From: Siphonodentalium dalli
Taxonomy: Eukaryota; Mollusca; Scaphopoda; Gadilida; Siphonodentaliidae
Direction: 5' to 3'
NCBI GenBank assembly: GCA_032622095.1
Contig: CP136066.1
Location: forward strand, 11,867,784 to 11,931,783
DNA: 64,000 nucleotides
A model generated the notes under the pieces. That model was not told the origin of the DNA. It saw only the letters and a program-made list of their open reading frames with translations, and ran no database searches. The position numbers and the translations under genes are program-made. This document shows positions 1 to 11,651 of this stretch, piece by piece (the stretch's first letter is position 1; every line of letters begins with the position of its first letter).

Positions 1-2580
1 TATACGTGTTTTATGTACACACACCCGGACGTCTCTGTGTGGGTATACGTGTTTTATGTACACACACCCGGACCTCTCTGTGGGGGTATACGTGTTTTAT
101 GTACCACACCCGGACGTCTCTGTGGGGGTATACGTGTTTTATGTACCACACCCGGACGTCTCTGTGGGGGTATACGTGTTTTATGTACCACACCCGGACG
201 TCTCTGTGTGGGTATACGTGTTTTATGTACACACACCCGGACCTCTCTGTGGGGGTATACGTGTTTTATGTACCACACCCGGACGTCTCTGTGGGGGTAT
301 ACGTGTTTTATGTACACACACCCGGACGTCTCTGTGGGGGTATACGTGTTTTATGTACCACACCCGGACGTCTCTGTGGGGTATACGTGTTTTATGTACA
401 CACACCCGGACGTCTCTGTGGGGGTATACGTGTTTTATGTACCACACCCGGACGTCTCTGTGGGGGTATACGTGTTTTATGTACACACACCCGGACGTCT
501 CTGTGGGGGTATACGTGTTTTATGTACCACACCCGGACGTCTCTGTGGGGGTATACGTGTTTTATGTACACACACTCGGACGTCTCTGTGGGGGTATACG
601 TGTTTTATGTACCACACCCGGACGTCTCTGTGGGGGTATACGTGTTTTATGTACACACACTCGGACGTCTCTGTGGGGGTATAAGTGTTTTATGTACACA
701 CCCGGACGTCTCTGTGGGGGTATACGTGTTTTATGTACCACACCCGGACGTCTCTGTGGGGGTATACGTGTTTTATGTACCACACCCGGACGTCTCTGTG
801 GGGGTATACGTGTTTTATGTACCACACCCGGACGTCTCTGTGGGGGTATACGTGTTTTATGTACACACACCCGGACGTCTCTGTGGGGGGTATACGTGTT
901 TTATGTACTCACACCCGGACGTCTCTGTGGGGGTATACGTGTTTTATGTACACACACCCGGACGTCTCTGTGGGGGGTATACGTGTTTTATGTACTCACA
1001 CCCGGACGTCTCTGTGGGGGTATACGTGTTTTATGTACACACACCCGGACGTCTCTGTGGGGGTATACGTGTTTTATGTACACACACCCGGACGTCTCTG
1101 TGGGGGTATACGTGTTTTATGTACCACACCCGGACGTCTCTGTGGGGGTATACGTGTTTTATGTACACACACCCGGACGTCTCTGTGGGGGTATACGTGT
1201 TTTATGTACCACACCCGGACGTCTCTGTGTGGGTATACGTGTTTTATGTACACACACCCGGACGTCTCTGTGGGGGGTATACGTGTTTTATGTACTCACA
1301 CCCGGACGTCTCTGTGGGGGTATACGTGTTTTATGTACTCACACCCGGACGTCTCTGTGGGGGTATACGTGTTTTATGTACACACACCCGGACGTCTCTG
1401 TGGGGGTATACGTGTTTTATGTACACACACCCGGACGTCTCTGTGGGGGTATATGTGTTTTATGTACACACCCGGACGTCTCTGTGGGGGTATACGTGTT
1501 TTATGTACACACCCGGACGTCTCTGTGGGGGTATACGTGTTTTATGTACACACACCCGGACGTCTATGTGGGGGTATACGTGTTTTATGTACACACACCC
1601 GGACGTCTCTGTGTGGGTATACGTGTTTTATGTACCACACCCGGGCGTCTCTGTGGGGGTATACGTGTTTTATGTACCACACCCGGGCGTCTCTGTGGGG
1701 GTATACGTGTTTTATGTACACACACCCGGACGTCTCTGTGGGGGTATACGTGTTTTATGTACCACACCCGGGCGTCTCTGTGGGGGTATACGTGTTTTAT
1801 GTACACACACCGGACGTCTCTGTGTGGGTATACGTGTTTTATGTACACACACCGGACGTCTCTGTGGGGGTATACGTGTTTTATGTACACACCCGGACGT
1901 CTCTGTGGGGGTATACGTGTTTTATGTACACACCCGGACGTCTCTGTGGGGGTATACGTGTTTTATGTACCACACCCGGACGTCTCTGTGGGGGTATACG
2001 TGTTTTATGTACACACACCCGGACGTCTCTGTGGGGGTATACGTGTTTTATGTACACACACCCGGACGTCTCTGTGGTGGTATACGTGTTTTATGTACCA
2101 CACCCGGACGTCTCTGTGGGGGTATACGTGTTTTATGTACCACACCCGGACGTCTCTGTGTGGGTATACGTGTTTTATGTACACACACCCGGACGTCTCT
2201 GTGGGGGTATACGTGTTTTATGTACACACACCCGGACGTCTCTGTGGGGGTATACGTGTTTTATGTACCACACCCGGACGTCTCTGTGGGGGTATACGTG
2301 TTTTATGTACACACCCGGACGTCTCTGTGGGGGTATACGTGTTTTATGTACACACACCCGGACGTCTCTGTGGGGGTATACGTGTTTTATGTACCACACC
2401 CGGACGTCTCTGTGGGGGTATACGTGTTTTATGTACACACCCGGACGTCTCTGTGGGGGTATACGTGTTTTATGTACACACCCGGACGTCTCTGTGGGGG
2501 TATACGTGTTTTATGTACCACACCCGGACGTCTCTGTGGGGGTATACGTGTTTTATGTACACACCCGGACGTCTCTGTGC
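1..2580. repeat. Minisatellite, about 42-bp unit, about 60 copies, truncated at window edge
   Basis: Head-to-tail copies of a 41-44 bp unit that contains TATACGTGTTTTATGTAC, then a variable CCACACCC/ACACACACCC segment, then GGACGTCTCTGTGGGGG. Unit length varies mainly by CA or G slippage (CCACACCC versus CACACACCC, GGG versus GGGGG), and there are rare point variants such as GGGCGTC. The array ends at GTCTCTGTGC near 2580. The unit has few stop codons on either strand, so long open frames (up to 871 codons) run through it; these are products of the repeat and not genes. Confidence 0.97.
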
Positions 2581-2710
2581 GGTTACATAACATTTTGACA
2601 TTTTTTTCATGTCGTATATAGATATAGCCATCGTGGTAATTCCCATGCAAGAGTAGGGGGTCAGGAATGGGGGTACCAAAATGATGTTATATATAATGTT
2701 GATATGTTAA

Positions 2711-3116
2711 AGATGAATAATCCGAATTAACGCTCCCAAACTACTATTTCTTTGGCTTCGGGGGCAAAAACTATTTTATTCGAGTCGAGAAACCTACCCA
2801 TCAAAGCTCAGAGTGATCAGATATCGATTTTTATCAATTTTATATATCTCGAGATGTGGACCAGAAAAAAGTCGTCAATCCGACGGTCTCGGAAAAAAAT
2901 TGCGGATGAACTTCATCCGATGAAGATGGATAACTCTAAAATCAAGTGGTAATACGTCCAAATTTCATTGAACAACATGTTGACAAATAACGCGTTTTGA
3001 TACCACAGTTGACAGTGGTTATTATTATTTTGTTGTAATTAATCGAATCTGATAACTAAAGCGTATTTTGGAGAACTATTTGTGTTGTTGTAACTTGATG
3101 ACTGGATTGAGTACCT
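2711..3116. mobile_element. TTAA-flanked MITE, family A (AGGTACTCAATCCG termini), copy 1
   Basis: Flanked by TTAA at 2707-2710 and 3117-3120. The right end reads CGGATTGAGTACCT-like before TTAA; the left end is a diverged AGATGAATAATCCG. The left arm contains the family hallmark TTTCTTTGGCTTCGGGGG followed by an ATTCGAGTCGAG motif and a CAGAGTGATCAGATATCGAT motif. No coding capacity is seen. The TTAA target suggests mobilisation by a piggyBac-type transposase; that is inference from the target site. Confidence 0.75.
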
Positions 3117-3120
3117 TTAA

Positions 3121-3691
3121 AGGGGTACTGTACGCCAAATGTTGTTGTTGGTTTCTACAGTCTCCGAGTCTGAGAATAAGGTAACACTTTTTTCATTATT
3201 TGAAAGTCTGTTGAGTACGAAGTAGTGTTACGGATGACAAATTTACCGGAATGCAAAAATACAAATTGTCGTTGTCGAGTAATTTTTGTACAGTTTTCAA
3301 CCAAATGAATCAAATAAAAGTTATATTATAGGCATACTAGTCCCATATAATCATTTAAGTTATTGTATCGTCGCTAGTCAGTGAGTGGCTTGAGTGTTCT
3401 CCCCGTATCATCATAATATTTTAAGCGATCGGTTTAACAAGCCAGTATCCCTCATTTACTTTATTTGATTACGCAAATTCGTAATTTAATTGACGCCATT
3501 TTATGGCTCCAGTCATAAATTCAATTTATATCAAATTATTAACTTTTAAATTAATAAATTTTAAGATAGCCTATTAACCTGAGCGTTTACAGAATACATC
3601 TTCGACTCAAATTACTTATGTTTCTATATATTATCGATATTAGATCGTTGTTATCACCGGAAATTTAATGAAAATGGCGTACAGTACCCCT
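3121..3691. mobile_element. TTAA-flanked MITE, family B (AGGGGTACTGTACGCC termini), copy 1
   Basis: Inverted termini AGGGGTACTGTACGCCA (left) and TGGCGTACAGTACCCCT (right), flanked by TTAA at 3117-3120 and 3692-3695. The left TTAA is the same four bases that end the neighbouring family A copy, so the two elements abut at one shared target site. The interior is AT-rich with no open frame of note. Confidence 0.8.
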
Positions 3692-3874
3692 TTAAGGTAA
3701 ATACTTGCAAAACAAAATCAATCAAAAACAATTTCGACGGGGCCCCTCCCACCTGATAGGGATTATCCAACTGACACATCACATAATAGGTCAAACATTT
3801 GGCCGCCTTTGATAGTCGTGTGACGTGAACCATCTGCGACTATACGGATTATCAGCCGCCAATCAACCGGTTAA

Positions 3875-4387
3875 ATGTACTCAATCCGACCAGAGGGTCC
3901 CCATATCATCAAGGTACAACAACAACAACAACATGGGGGCCTTAAAGGTGCTTAATACGACCAGACGGTCCCCATATCATCAACATTTCTTCAAAATACG
4001 CTTTAGTTACCAGAATTGATTAATTGAAACAAAATAATGCTAAACGCTGTTACCATGGTATCAAATTTCCCAAAACGTGTTATTTATCAACATTTTGTTC
4101 AACGAAATATCGCCGTATTATCACTTGAGTATTGAAGAAATTTTGCCATATTACCACTTAATTTTAGAGTTATCCATCTTCATCCGTAATTTTGACTTAA
4201 ACCATCCGTATGGCGGCGTGTTTCTGGACCACAAACAAATAAAATAACAAACTTCAAAAATCGATATCTGATCACTCTGAGTGTTGATGGGTAGGTTCCT
4301 CGACTGCAATCAAATATTTTTACCCCCCCCCCCCCCACCGAAGCCAAAGAAATAGTAATTTAGGGGTCTTAATCGGATTGAGTACCT
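3875..4387. mobile_element. TTAA-flanked MITE family A, with doubled left end
   Basis: The right end CGGATTGAGTACCT is followed by TTAA at 4388-4391. There are two left ends: TTAA (3871-3874) with ATGTACTCAATCCG, and TTAA (3942-3945) with AGGTGCTTAATACG. Each is followed by a GGTCCCCATATCATCAA segment. The simplest reading is a 442-bp copy (3946-4387) next to or inside the truncated start of an older copy. A run of C at about 4323-4337 lies inside the right arm. Confidence 0.75.
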
Positions 4388-4421
4388 TTAACATTGTGAC
4401 AGAAATAGAATTCTACATTAA

Positions 4422-4768
4422 AGGGGTAGTGTACACTAAAGCTGGCCGTTTATGGGACCATCTCATTTTATACTCATTAGAATATATGCAACAAATGAAT
4501 GAATTTGAGCCATGGATTAGTGCAAAATATGACCATGTGCTCTATGAACGATGCAAACAACAAGGTAATTATAATGAAAATGAATTTATGACTCCAGCCA
4601 TTTATTAATTTTCATTTTAATTACTATGTTGTTTGTATTGTTCATATGGTAAATGAGCGTAATATTGCACTTATCCATTGCTCAAATTCATTCATTTGTT
4701 GCATATATTCTGTTGAGTATAAAAGGAGATGGTCTCAAAAATAACCGGATTTAATGTACAGTCCCCCT
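4422..4768. mobile_element. TTAA-flanked MITE family B, copy 2
   Basis: Flanked by TTAA at 4418-4421 and 4769-4772. The left end is AGGGGTAGTGTACACTAAAG, and the right end reads as the complement of AGGGGGACTGTACAT. The inverted arms extend inward for roughly 90 bp, including an AATATATGCAACAAATGAATG motif and its complement near 4680-4710. The element encodes nothing. The 76-codon frame starting at 4378 crosses the left end and is not a gene. Confidence 0.78.
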
Positions 4769-4821
4769 TTAAACTACCCGCGCGTACCTCTTATAGGTCG
4801 AATTCTGAGTCGCCTCACTTG

Positions 4822-5056
4822 TACGCCCTGTCACTAACTCGCGGCCATATTGGATCCACCAGGTCCGGTTACGTGGTTTTACTTAGCTTTCCATATATGG
4901 AATTCATGAATAATTCAAAAGCTCCATATATGGAAATGCTACTCCAAAACTTTGACCTATAGCACTAAAACACGGAACCGGGGCTGGATGAATCTATGAA
5001 ACCGCGGAACCGGACCTGTTGGATCCAATATGGCCGCGAGTTAGTGACAGTGCGTA
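4822..5056. mobile_element. Short inverted-repeat element (CTCGCGGCCATATTGGATCC family), copy 1
   Basis: The left end TACGCCCTGTCACTAACTCG runs into CGGCCATATTGGATCCACC, and the right end is its complement (GGATCCAATATGGCCGCGAG, then TTAGTGACAGTGCGTA). The middle holds a second inverted repeat built on CCATATATGGAA. A second copy with the same order of motifs is at 52761-53035. The element is non-coding and its superfamily is not assigned. Confidence 0.8.
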
Positions 5057-5099
5057 TTGTTATTTGTTTTTATTTGACTCTTGGTACATCAATTCTAGT

Positions 5100-5470
5100 C
5101 AGGGATGTGTGCGACAGGGGGGTTGGAGTATGTGTCTCACCCCCCCCCCCCCAACTTTGGTCCACTTTTCAATAGTTCGTAATGCTCACCAACGATAAGT
5201 TTCTCCCGTATATAGTTTGATTTTCCAACAATTTAGTAGTGGGGAATGTGCATATTTTCATACTGTTTGTCAAATGTTTGGACTGAAATGGCTATCAGTT
5301 GGATATTTTCCAACCTTATGAGGGGGGGGGGTCCGGTTGGAAATTTCCAACATATGGAAAGTTTGAGGTCAGTCTAGATGATACAGGGTTTTGAAATTTC
5401 ATGTTCAAATTTCGAAATTGGCTCACAACGGTCCGACCCATGGTCGGCCGGGTGTGATCGGGGTAAATTT
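5100..5470. repeat. Dispersed repeat with G/C runs and GTTGGAAATTTCCAAC palindromes
   Basis: Contains runs of C (about 5141-5152) and G (about 5323-5331), the phrases CAGTTGGATATTTTCCAAC and GGTTGGAAATTTCCAAC, and then CGACCCATGGTCGGCCGGGT. The same ordered motifs occur at 25330-25640, 47590-48440 and 50690-51170, which marks a dispersed family. No reading frame or terminal repeats could be defined. Confidence 0.65.
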
Positions 5471-5975
5471 GCCGGGAGACTACTAGCCACTAGATCTTTG
5501 TATTTTCATTAGATATTAAATATTTGCAATTTTCAGGTTCTGCTATCAATATTTTCTCACATGTACTGTGCCAAGTATTAATTCAGAATAACCTCCCATC
5601 TGGGGCCTCTGATGTACCGGTTTCGACGGGGTGCTAGTGGGATTATGCAAATTTGTAAATTTGGTCTGGTTCAAGGGGAGGGTGTCCAGTTGGAAATACC
5701 AATGTGCACATCTGTCACAGCCAAGACCATATAGCCAAGTCCCTGATTTTAGTGCCAATCGATGATGAGAAACAAAGCATTGATGGATAAGATAAGATAA
5801 GATAATAATGTTTATTGACAATCAAGTCACCTTTCACAGGTAGAGTAATTTAGATAAATAGACAAACAAACAAGTAAATAAATAGATAGACAGACAGAAC
5901 ATATGAGAAAGTATTGGTTGATGTTGATTGGTGAAATAAAGTGATAAAAGTGATAAAACTTCATTGATCTTCCTG
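5471..5975. other. Non-coding stretch with GATAA microsatellite
   Basis: AT-rich sequence with a (GATAA)n stretch near 5785-5805 and AAATAGATAGACAGACAG-like simple repeats near 5870-5900. A 91-codon minus-strand frame (5546-5821) overlaps the microsatellite and resembles nothing I recognise, so I do not treat it as a gene. Confidence 0.5.
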
Positions 5976-6070
5976 TCCATCAGTCATCGGGTATAGGATA
6001 AGGCATTAATGGTCCTACATGGTCCATCAGTCATCGGGTATAGGATAAGGCATTAATGGTCCTACATGGT
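5976..6070. repeat. Two tandem copies of a 47-bp unit
   Basis: The segment beginning TCCATCAGTCATCGGGTATA is repeated at once, without visible mismatch, at 5976 and 6023. Confidence 0.95.
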
Positions 6071-6479
6071 ACTAATATAATAATTTACATGGAAGCAGGG
6101 GGAGGTGAAAAAAATTCTTCCGGCACGTATGCCGGGGTGGGTGGGTGGTCAAAGCCACCAACAAGCAATTTTTTCCGCAACTAACAAAAACAATTCCTGC
6201 TTGTTTTTAGTGTTTTGGCAATGAGTTGGGCTTCAAAACCACTTTGAATCAGTTTGAATGAGAGAAATAATGTAATTCTAACTGGTAAACTGACTGCAGG
6301 CAGTTATCGTGTTGTATTTTGTTGCAAATTTTGAAATCCAAGATGGCCGCTGGCAGCCATGTTTTTTTGGCCGAATGACCTCAAAATTACTCATTCCTAT
6401 TTACATGTCCATGTTAACATCCATGATAAATAGTATGCACAGAAATTCATATACAGCTGTTTACAGTGAATTTCCCCAG

Positions 6480-6700
6480 GCAAATCTCTGTTTTAGTGTT
6501 AAAAGAGGGGGGGTGGGTGTCAAAAAATGGTCGGAAAAAAATGCCGAAAACGGAAAAAAATTTGGCGGTGGGGGTGGGTGGGTACAAAAAATGATCGAAA
6601 GGGAAAAAATGCCATACGTGCCTGAAAATTTTTTCCGACCCCCCCCCCCCCCCCCCCCCCCCCCCTCCCCCCGCCCCCCTGATGGAAGAGGAAATTATAT
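6480..6700. repeat. G- and C-homopolymer-rich segment
   Basis: Contains G-rich motifs (GGGGGGGTGGGTG) on the plus strand followed by an uninterrupted run of about 27 C (6639-6665). The overlapping open frames on both strands (142 and 86 codons) are glycine- or proline-run translations of this low-complexity DNA. Run length is an obvious place for sequencing error. Confidence 0.85.
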
Positions 6701-6712
6701 TTTGCATGAAGT

Positions 6713-6793
6713 GATATTAGGCTTAAATACCGAGTGACTGATATTAGGCTTAAATACTGAGTGACTGATATCAGGCTTAAGTACTGAGTGACT
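6713..6793. repeat. Three tandem copies of a 27-bp unit
   Basis: GATATTAGGCTTAAATACYG followed by AGTGACT is repeated three times with one or two substitutions per copy. Confidence 0.95.
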
Positions 6794-7648
6794 TATTGCA
6801 CTTGAAGATTAATGGCCTATCTAGCCAGTGACTTAATATAAAAACATGCTATAATATAAATACTACTATGAGAGGAAAATACCGGTAAGCACTGAACGAC
6901 CTTAAAACGCGGCAATAAATCTCCAGCGCTTGTGTAATATGATTGGACCCTCGTTACTCGGTGAACAGCCGCCGTTTATCATACAGTGTGTGAATCTCGC
7001 GCTTCCTGTCGCAATACTGTGATGTCGAAAAATGACAGCGCTTGGTGGGCATCATGGCATGTAGCTATATATATATATAGAGAGAGGAAAAATGTATCCT
7101 GTTCACTCAAGATGAATTGTGAATTCGGCATATAATTTTGATATACATTCGACGGCTGTTATAGGCGAATGATTCTCGTCAAGGATAATGTGTTGCTTAT
7201 TTGGTGTGAGCTGGTGAGGTGAGTTGAATCTTTATATCAAACTCCAGGCAGAGTTATCTCCCATCGCTCCGCTGAGATACCACTGCCATGATGACATTAA
7301 TTGGTAAGGAATTCTTACGTGTTTTAGTTCTTATGTTTTAGGATTAAAATTGTCTATGTCTGGCTCAGTTCATATTGTTCTTATCAATACCGAAAGAATT
7401 ACCATTATTGCAAACTTAAAAAAAAAATTGGTGGTCAAAACAAGATAATAGGTGACTAAATAGTAGTAAATAGTAAATACAGTTCCGCGACGATATGTAA
7501 AAATAGATTTATCGTCTGCAAAGTAAACTCATTTTGGCAGTGATATATCTCGGCGATAGCGTAGAGGGCGCTGTATGGAGTTTGTTACGCCACATGGTGG
7601 TGTATCTAGTTTCGGTGATTTTGATATTGTGTGGTGGGCTGGACGAAT
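6794..7648. other. No recognisable gene
   Basis: AT-rich, with many stop codons in all frames. The only local landmarks are a short (TA)n tract near 7067-7078 and an ACCTTAAAACGCGGC motif near 6899 that resembles segments at 37070-37095 and 51475-51500. Confidence 0.5.
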
Positions 7649-8127
7649 GTATTCTTGGAGATGTTTTTTTGTACCTTACTCAATCGTACCGATAGAATCA
7701 CGTAGATGCTGAAATTGTAAAGTTAACGCCACCGGTGTATAGTATGTTTTTGAACATATGATATATCGTATCCATAGGGTCAGGATAGGCTGAGATTGTA
7801 AATTTAAAGTCACCGGTGTAATAATATGTTGTTGAAAATATAAATCTGATAGCCTGAAAATAATGTATCACCCATTGGGAGCCCCTGGTGTATTCTTGGA
7901 GATTTTTATTTGTACCTTACTCAATCGTACCGATAGAATCACTTAGATGCTTAAATTGTAAAGGTAACGCCACCGGTGTATAATATGTTTTTGAAAATGT
8001 GATAAATCGTATCGATAGTCAGGACAGGCTGAAATTGTAAACTTAAAGTCACTTGTTGTTGAAAATATAAATAATCTGATAGACTGAAAATAATGTGTAA
8101 CCCATTGGAAACCCCTGGTGTAGTGAA
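7649..8127. repeat. Imperfect tandem duplication, period about 241 bp
   Basis: GTATTCTTGGAGAT begins both units (7649 and 7890). Each continues with a CTTACTCAATCGTACCGATA segment and two sub-repeats carrying GCCACCGGTGTA or GTCACCGGTGTA-like cores followed by TATGTTKTTGAA. Non-coding. Confidence 0.85.
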
Positions 8128-9250
8128 GTGCATTGTGGGTAGTGTTATGCCTGTTCTATTGTGATAACCGCCATCTTTGTTTTCTGGAATTATCGGCGTG
8201 TTTTATGAAAATGTCACCAAGATTTCTCCACTCGATTCTCTTAAAATGCACCCTAATCGGTCAAATTCTTTTGATAATTCTATCTAGGGCTTCACGGTAT
8301 TTCGGTATTTAGTCATATCGCGATACTGTTTTTGACACCGTGTAGTCGGTTTCACTTTATGCAAATAGTCGGTACATCGTAGCCGCCGGTGTGGATATTA
8401 ATACCGACGATATCTCTATCAGTGTCAAGTATTAGCAACCATCGACACCTATAATGCTGAGATAAAGGCCATTGCTAACGGCTTAGGATTAGCGTGGCGT
8501 AAAAATTAATTATTTCTCACTGCTCCATAAGCGTTTGTCAAAACACTGCGGACAATCAAGTCGGCATGCCTTATTGCATGGGCGGCAATTGAGCTGGCTG
8601 TTCTCAGCTCAATATTGCTGGAAGGTTTCCTGGTCAAATACAATAAAACATGTGTGGTGTTTGTATAATCTGGAGACACAATGACGCGCGTTCAACAGTG
8701 GCACAATGCATTAAACGTATAATGCGCTAACTCATTAGATCATTTTTGAAAGGTATATATATAAACTACACGGCCAGATATCAGTCCTGTACATCGAAAT
8801 GGATAAGTTAAAATCAGATACGGACTTCTATTCTATGCTTGTCACATTAGTTATCTTGTTTTGTTTGTACAATATAAAATATGAAATCAATACATGTTGC
8901 TATTATTATTTACACGAGCGACTGTTAGCGCCATTTTTAATGTCATAAGCGACCCGCAGTTGGTAGGGAATTCCCGATTACGTCAGGCACTTATAAATAT
9001 ATCTATCCGTCGTATAAAGAACGAAACTCAGGACCATTTATATTAATTATTTTTATATACCTGTCAAAGCAACATGTGTTCATAATTATCATTATCAAAT
9101 CAATAGAATTTCTATCTAAATACATCTTAGCTACTATTCGGATCTGCTGTCCCGGTCAAAAAAGGTTTAGTTTGACCTAAACGGCTATTGACAAAAGTTT
9201 GTAAAAAATAATTATTTGACCCGTAGTACACACTGTAAATTTGTTATCGA
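8128..9250. other. Non-coding, with one possible hAT-like terminus
   Basis: AT-rich with no open frame worth calling. The sequence TAGGGCTTCACGGTATTTCG at about 8286 is followed by ATCGCGATACTG and CACCGTGTAGTCGGTTTC, which resembles the terminus style of hAT-like elements. No partner end or 8-bp duplication was located, so this is only a hint. Confidence 0.35.
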
Positions 9251-9254
9251 AAAC

Positions 9255-9600
9255 AAATTCAATTTCTTCCATCTAAAACATAATTACGCGCTGGACTCTG
9301 TCATTGTAAGAATATATAACTATTACACACAGACACACGACGTCTCAACTCAAAATTTTGAAAAATGACAGTTTTATCGACATAAATCGATTTTAATGCC
9401 TAATCCCATGTTAAATTTTATCATCGAAAAAAATTTATTTCTTCGATCTAAAACATAATTATGTGCTGTACGCTATCATATTAGGAATATATAACTATCC
9501 CACGCAGACACACCAAGTCTCAGCTTAAAATTTTGAAAAATAAGAGATTTAAATATCAACATAAATCGATTTGTATGTTAAATAAATTTTAGGGCCCTGC
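9255..9600. repeat. Two diverged copies, period about 170 bp
   Basis: The ordered motifs TCTAAAACATAATTA, AGAATATATAACTAT, CAGACACAC and AAAATTTTGAAAAAT, followed by ACATAAATCGATTT, appear at about 9272-9395 and again at about 9450-9572. Non-coding. Confidence 0.75.
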
Positions 9601-9659
9601 AAATGTTTTCTGAGCTGTTCCATATTCGGCACCAGAGTCCATATTTTACCGATTCTACC

Positions 9660-10510
9660 TGATAATTGTGCGACAGTACAGTCGCGTTACTTTATATGTC
9701 AACATTGGTCATTAATTTATCACTCGACAATTTTATTTCGGTCTATCGTATCAACCCCTATTTCCCCCGCGTAGCCTGACAAGTGTCAACATTGGTCTTT
9801 ATCGCTCCACTAATTTGTATCGTTTCATCAGTATGAATTCCATATCCAATTATCCACATATAACCAACTCAACCTCTAATCCCGGGCCAATTTATTTATT
9901 TTTTTCAACGCTATAGTCACGTTGCGTAATATTTTATCGCATGATACTTGTACTTTTTTGTCTATGGTATTACTATAGTATACCATATATGTATATCAAT
10001 TGCTATTCCTTTCTATATAATTCTGGTGCCATCTATAGAGATAGAGATAATTTCAGACCCCCCCCCCCCATTTTATATCATTGCTGCTTTAGTACAGTCG
10101 CGATGCATTTCATGGCAACATCGCTCCACTAATTTATGTCAGTTCATCGGTATGAACCCCTTTTTCTCCGAGTCCATATAACCAACCCAACATCTTATCC
10201 CGGCCTAAATTATTATTTTTATTTTCATCGGTATAGTTGTGTTACATACATATTTTTATCATTTCATTCTAATTTGTATTGTACCACTATAGAAGTCCAT
10301 AAATGACTATTCTGGCACTTTATAGAGATGACTAAGATTCTGACACCACCCTATTGTATACCCTTGTTGCAACAGTAGAGTTGAGATGCATAATATGTCA
10401 ACATTGGTCGTTATCGCTCTACAAATTTATATCGGTTCAACCCTTAGTTCCCTGTATCGCCCACCCCTCCCTCAATTTATTTTTTCATTTGTATTATAGT
10501 CTCGTTACGT
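9660..10510. repeat. Degenerate tandem array, three to four diverged units
   Basis: The phrases ACAGTCGCGTTAC or CAGTCGCGATGCA, GTCAACATTGGTC, and TCGCTCCACTAATTT, followed by an ATCRGTATGAA motif, recur in the same order at about 9670, 9780, 10090 and 10370. A C run lies at 10060-10069. The two overlapping small frames near 9941-10181 are not supported as genes. Confidence 0.6.
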
Positions 10511-10751
10511 ACACATTTTATCTCTTGTAACTTTTGCTTCAACGCGTCGAGTTCTGCTGCAGACAATACAAAACTGACAACATTTTGAAATGTAAGCAGG
10601 ATTCAAACTCATCTTATCCAAGAAAAACTCTGGCTACATCAGAAATTTGTGTATAAGGTGTACTCGCATTTGTTGCGTTAAAAACCAAAGGTCCCAAGTC
10701 AAGGTCCAAAATCTCCAACACACTGATGTGAGGTTTAACTCCATCTACATA

Positions 10752-11148
10752 CAGTAATGTCCAAAGTAATTGACCATTTAACCACAGCAGAATTATGGGT
10801 AATTTTTCAAGATTTTAAATCCTGAAAAATTACCCATAATACTGCTGTGGTTAATTGGTCAATTACTTTAGGCATTACTGTAGCCCATATAAGGATGTGA
10901 GGTCTAATGATAACTCCATCCACATACAGTAATGTCCAAAGTAATTGACCACTTAACCACAGCAGAATTATGGGTAATTGTTCCGGATTTTAAATCCTGA
11001 AAAATTACCCATAATTCTGCTGTGGTTAAGTGGTCAATTACTTTGGGCATTACTGTATCCCATATAAGGATGTGAGGTCTAATGATAACTCCATATACAT
11101 ACAGTAATGTCCAAAGTAATTGACCACTTAACCACAGCAGAATTATGG
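10752..11148. mobile_element. Palindromic TA-flanked (Tc1/mariner-type) MITE, tandem with 176-bp period
   Basis: Two 129-bp near-perfect hairpins (10752-10880 and 10927-11055) start with CAGTAATGTCCAAAGTAATT and end with the complement, ...CATTACTG. Both are bounded by TA, the Tc1/mariner target. A third, half copy (11102-11148) ends abruptly at AATTATGG. The DNA between hairpins (CCATATAAGGATGTGAGGTC and following) is repeated too, so whole 176-bp blocks were amplified after insertion. The 83-codon minus frame across this region is an artefact. Confidence 0.85.
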
Positions 11149-11309
11149 CGTCCAATATAGTCTTCCTAATTCTGCTCCAAAAACATGTATATTGAATATA
11201 TGGATGTTTATTGGGGGAAACCGATTATTTCAATGATATTTTCATTAACTGGGATCCAAAACCCGACCTACATATGCGGGAGCGCGCTTCGCGCGCGACT
11301 GTTTCTTAA

Positions 11310-11445
11310 CTCTTTACTTCCCATAAGCGTCCCTGGACGCTTTGCACTATTTTCCCCATAAGCGCCTGTGGACGCCTCGCAGCATACCCCTAGAAGCGCA
11401 TAAGAGCGCGTTACCAGACTTCCCCACAAGCGCTCTAGAGCGCCA
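11310..11445. repeat. Subterminal repeats of the piggyBac element
   Basis: Three related words lie just inside the left terminus: CATAAGCGTCCCTGGACGC, CATAAGCGCCTGTGGACGC and CACAAGCGCTCTAGAGCGCC. Each carries an internal GCG...CGC inverted repeat. Subterminal repeats of this kind are often transposase-binding sites; that role is inferred from position only. Confidence 0.55.
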
Positions 11446-11651
11446 CACTAGGCCCAGATTGTACTAATGAGTTCGCCCATATGCCCCTGCTAGTTTCTAA
11501 TCGAGACCGCCCGGTTATGTCAACTCGTTATTTGCCTATCTAATAACAATAAACGTGGCACCGTGGGCATCGCGCGCGAAACATGCTGGTTACTTGGGGT
11601 TTATATTGGGGACAGACATCAGTGGTACCATTCTAAGTATTTACGAACAAC

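Noticed and set aside
6-2621. Long open frames (871, 844 and 637 codons) at the left edge
   Set aside because: They are translations of the 42-bp minisatellite. All forward phases are open, and the predicted protein is only the repeat cycle.
6309-6737. 142-codon plus frame and 86-codon minus frame
   Set aside because: Glycine/proline stretches derive from G and C homopolymer runs; no conserved motif.
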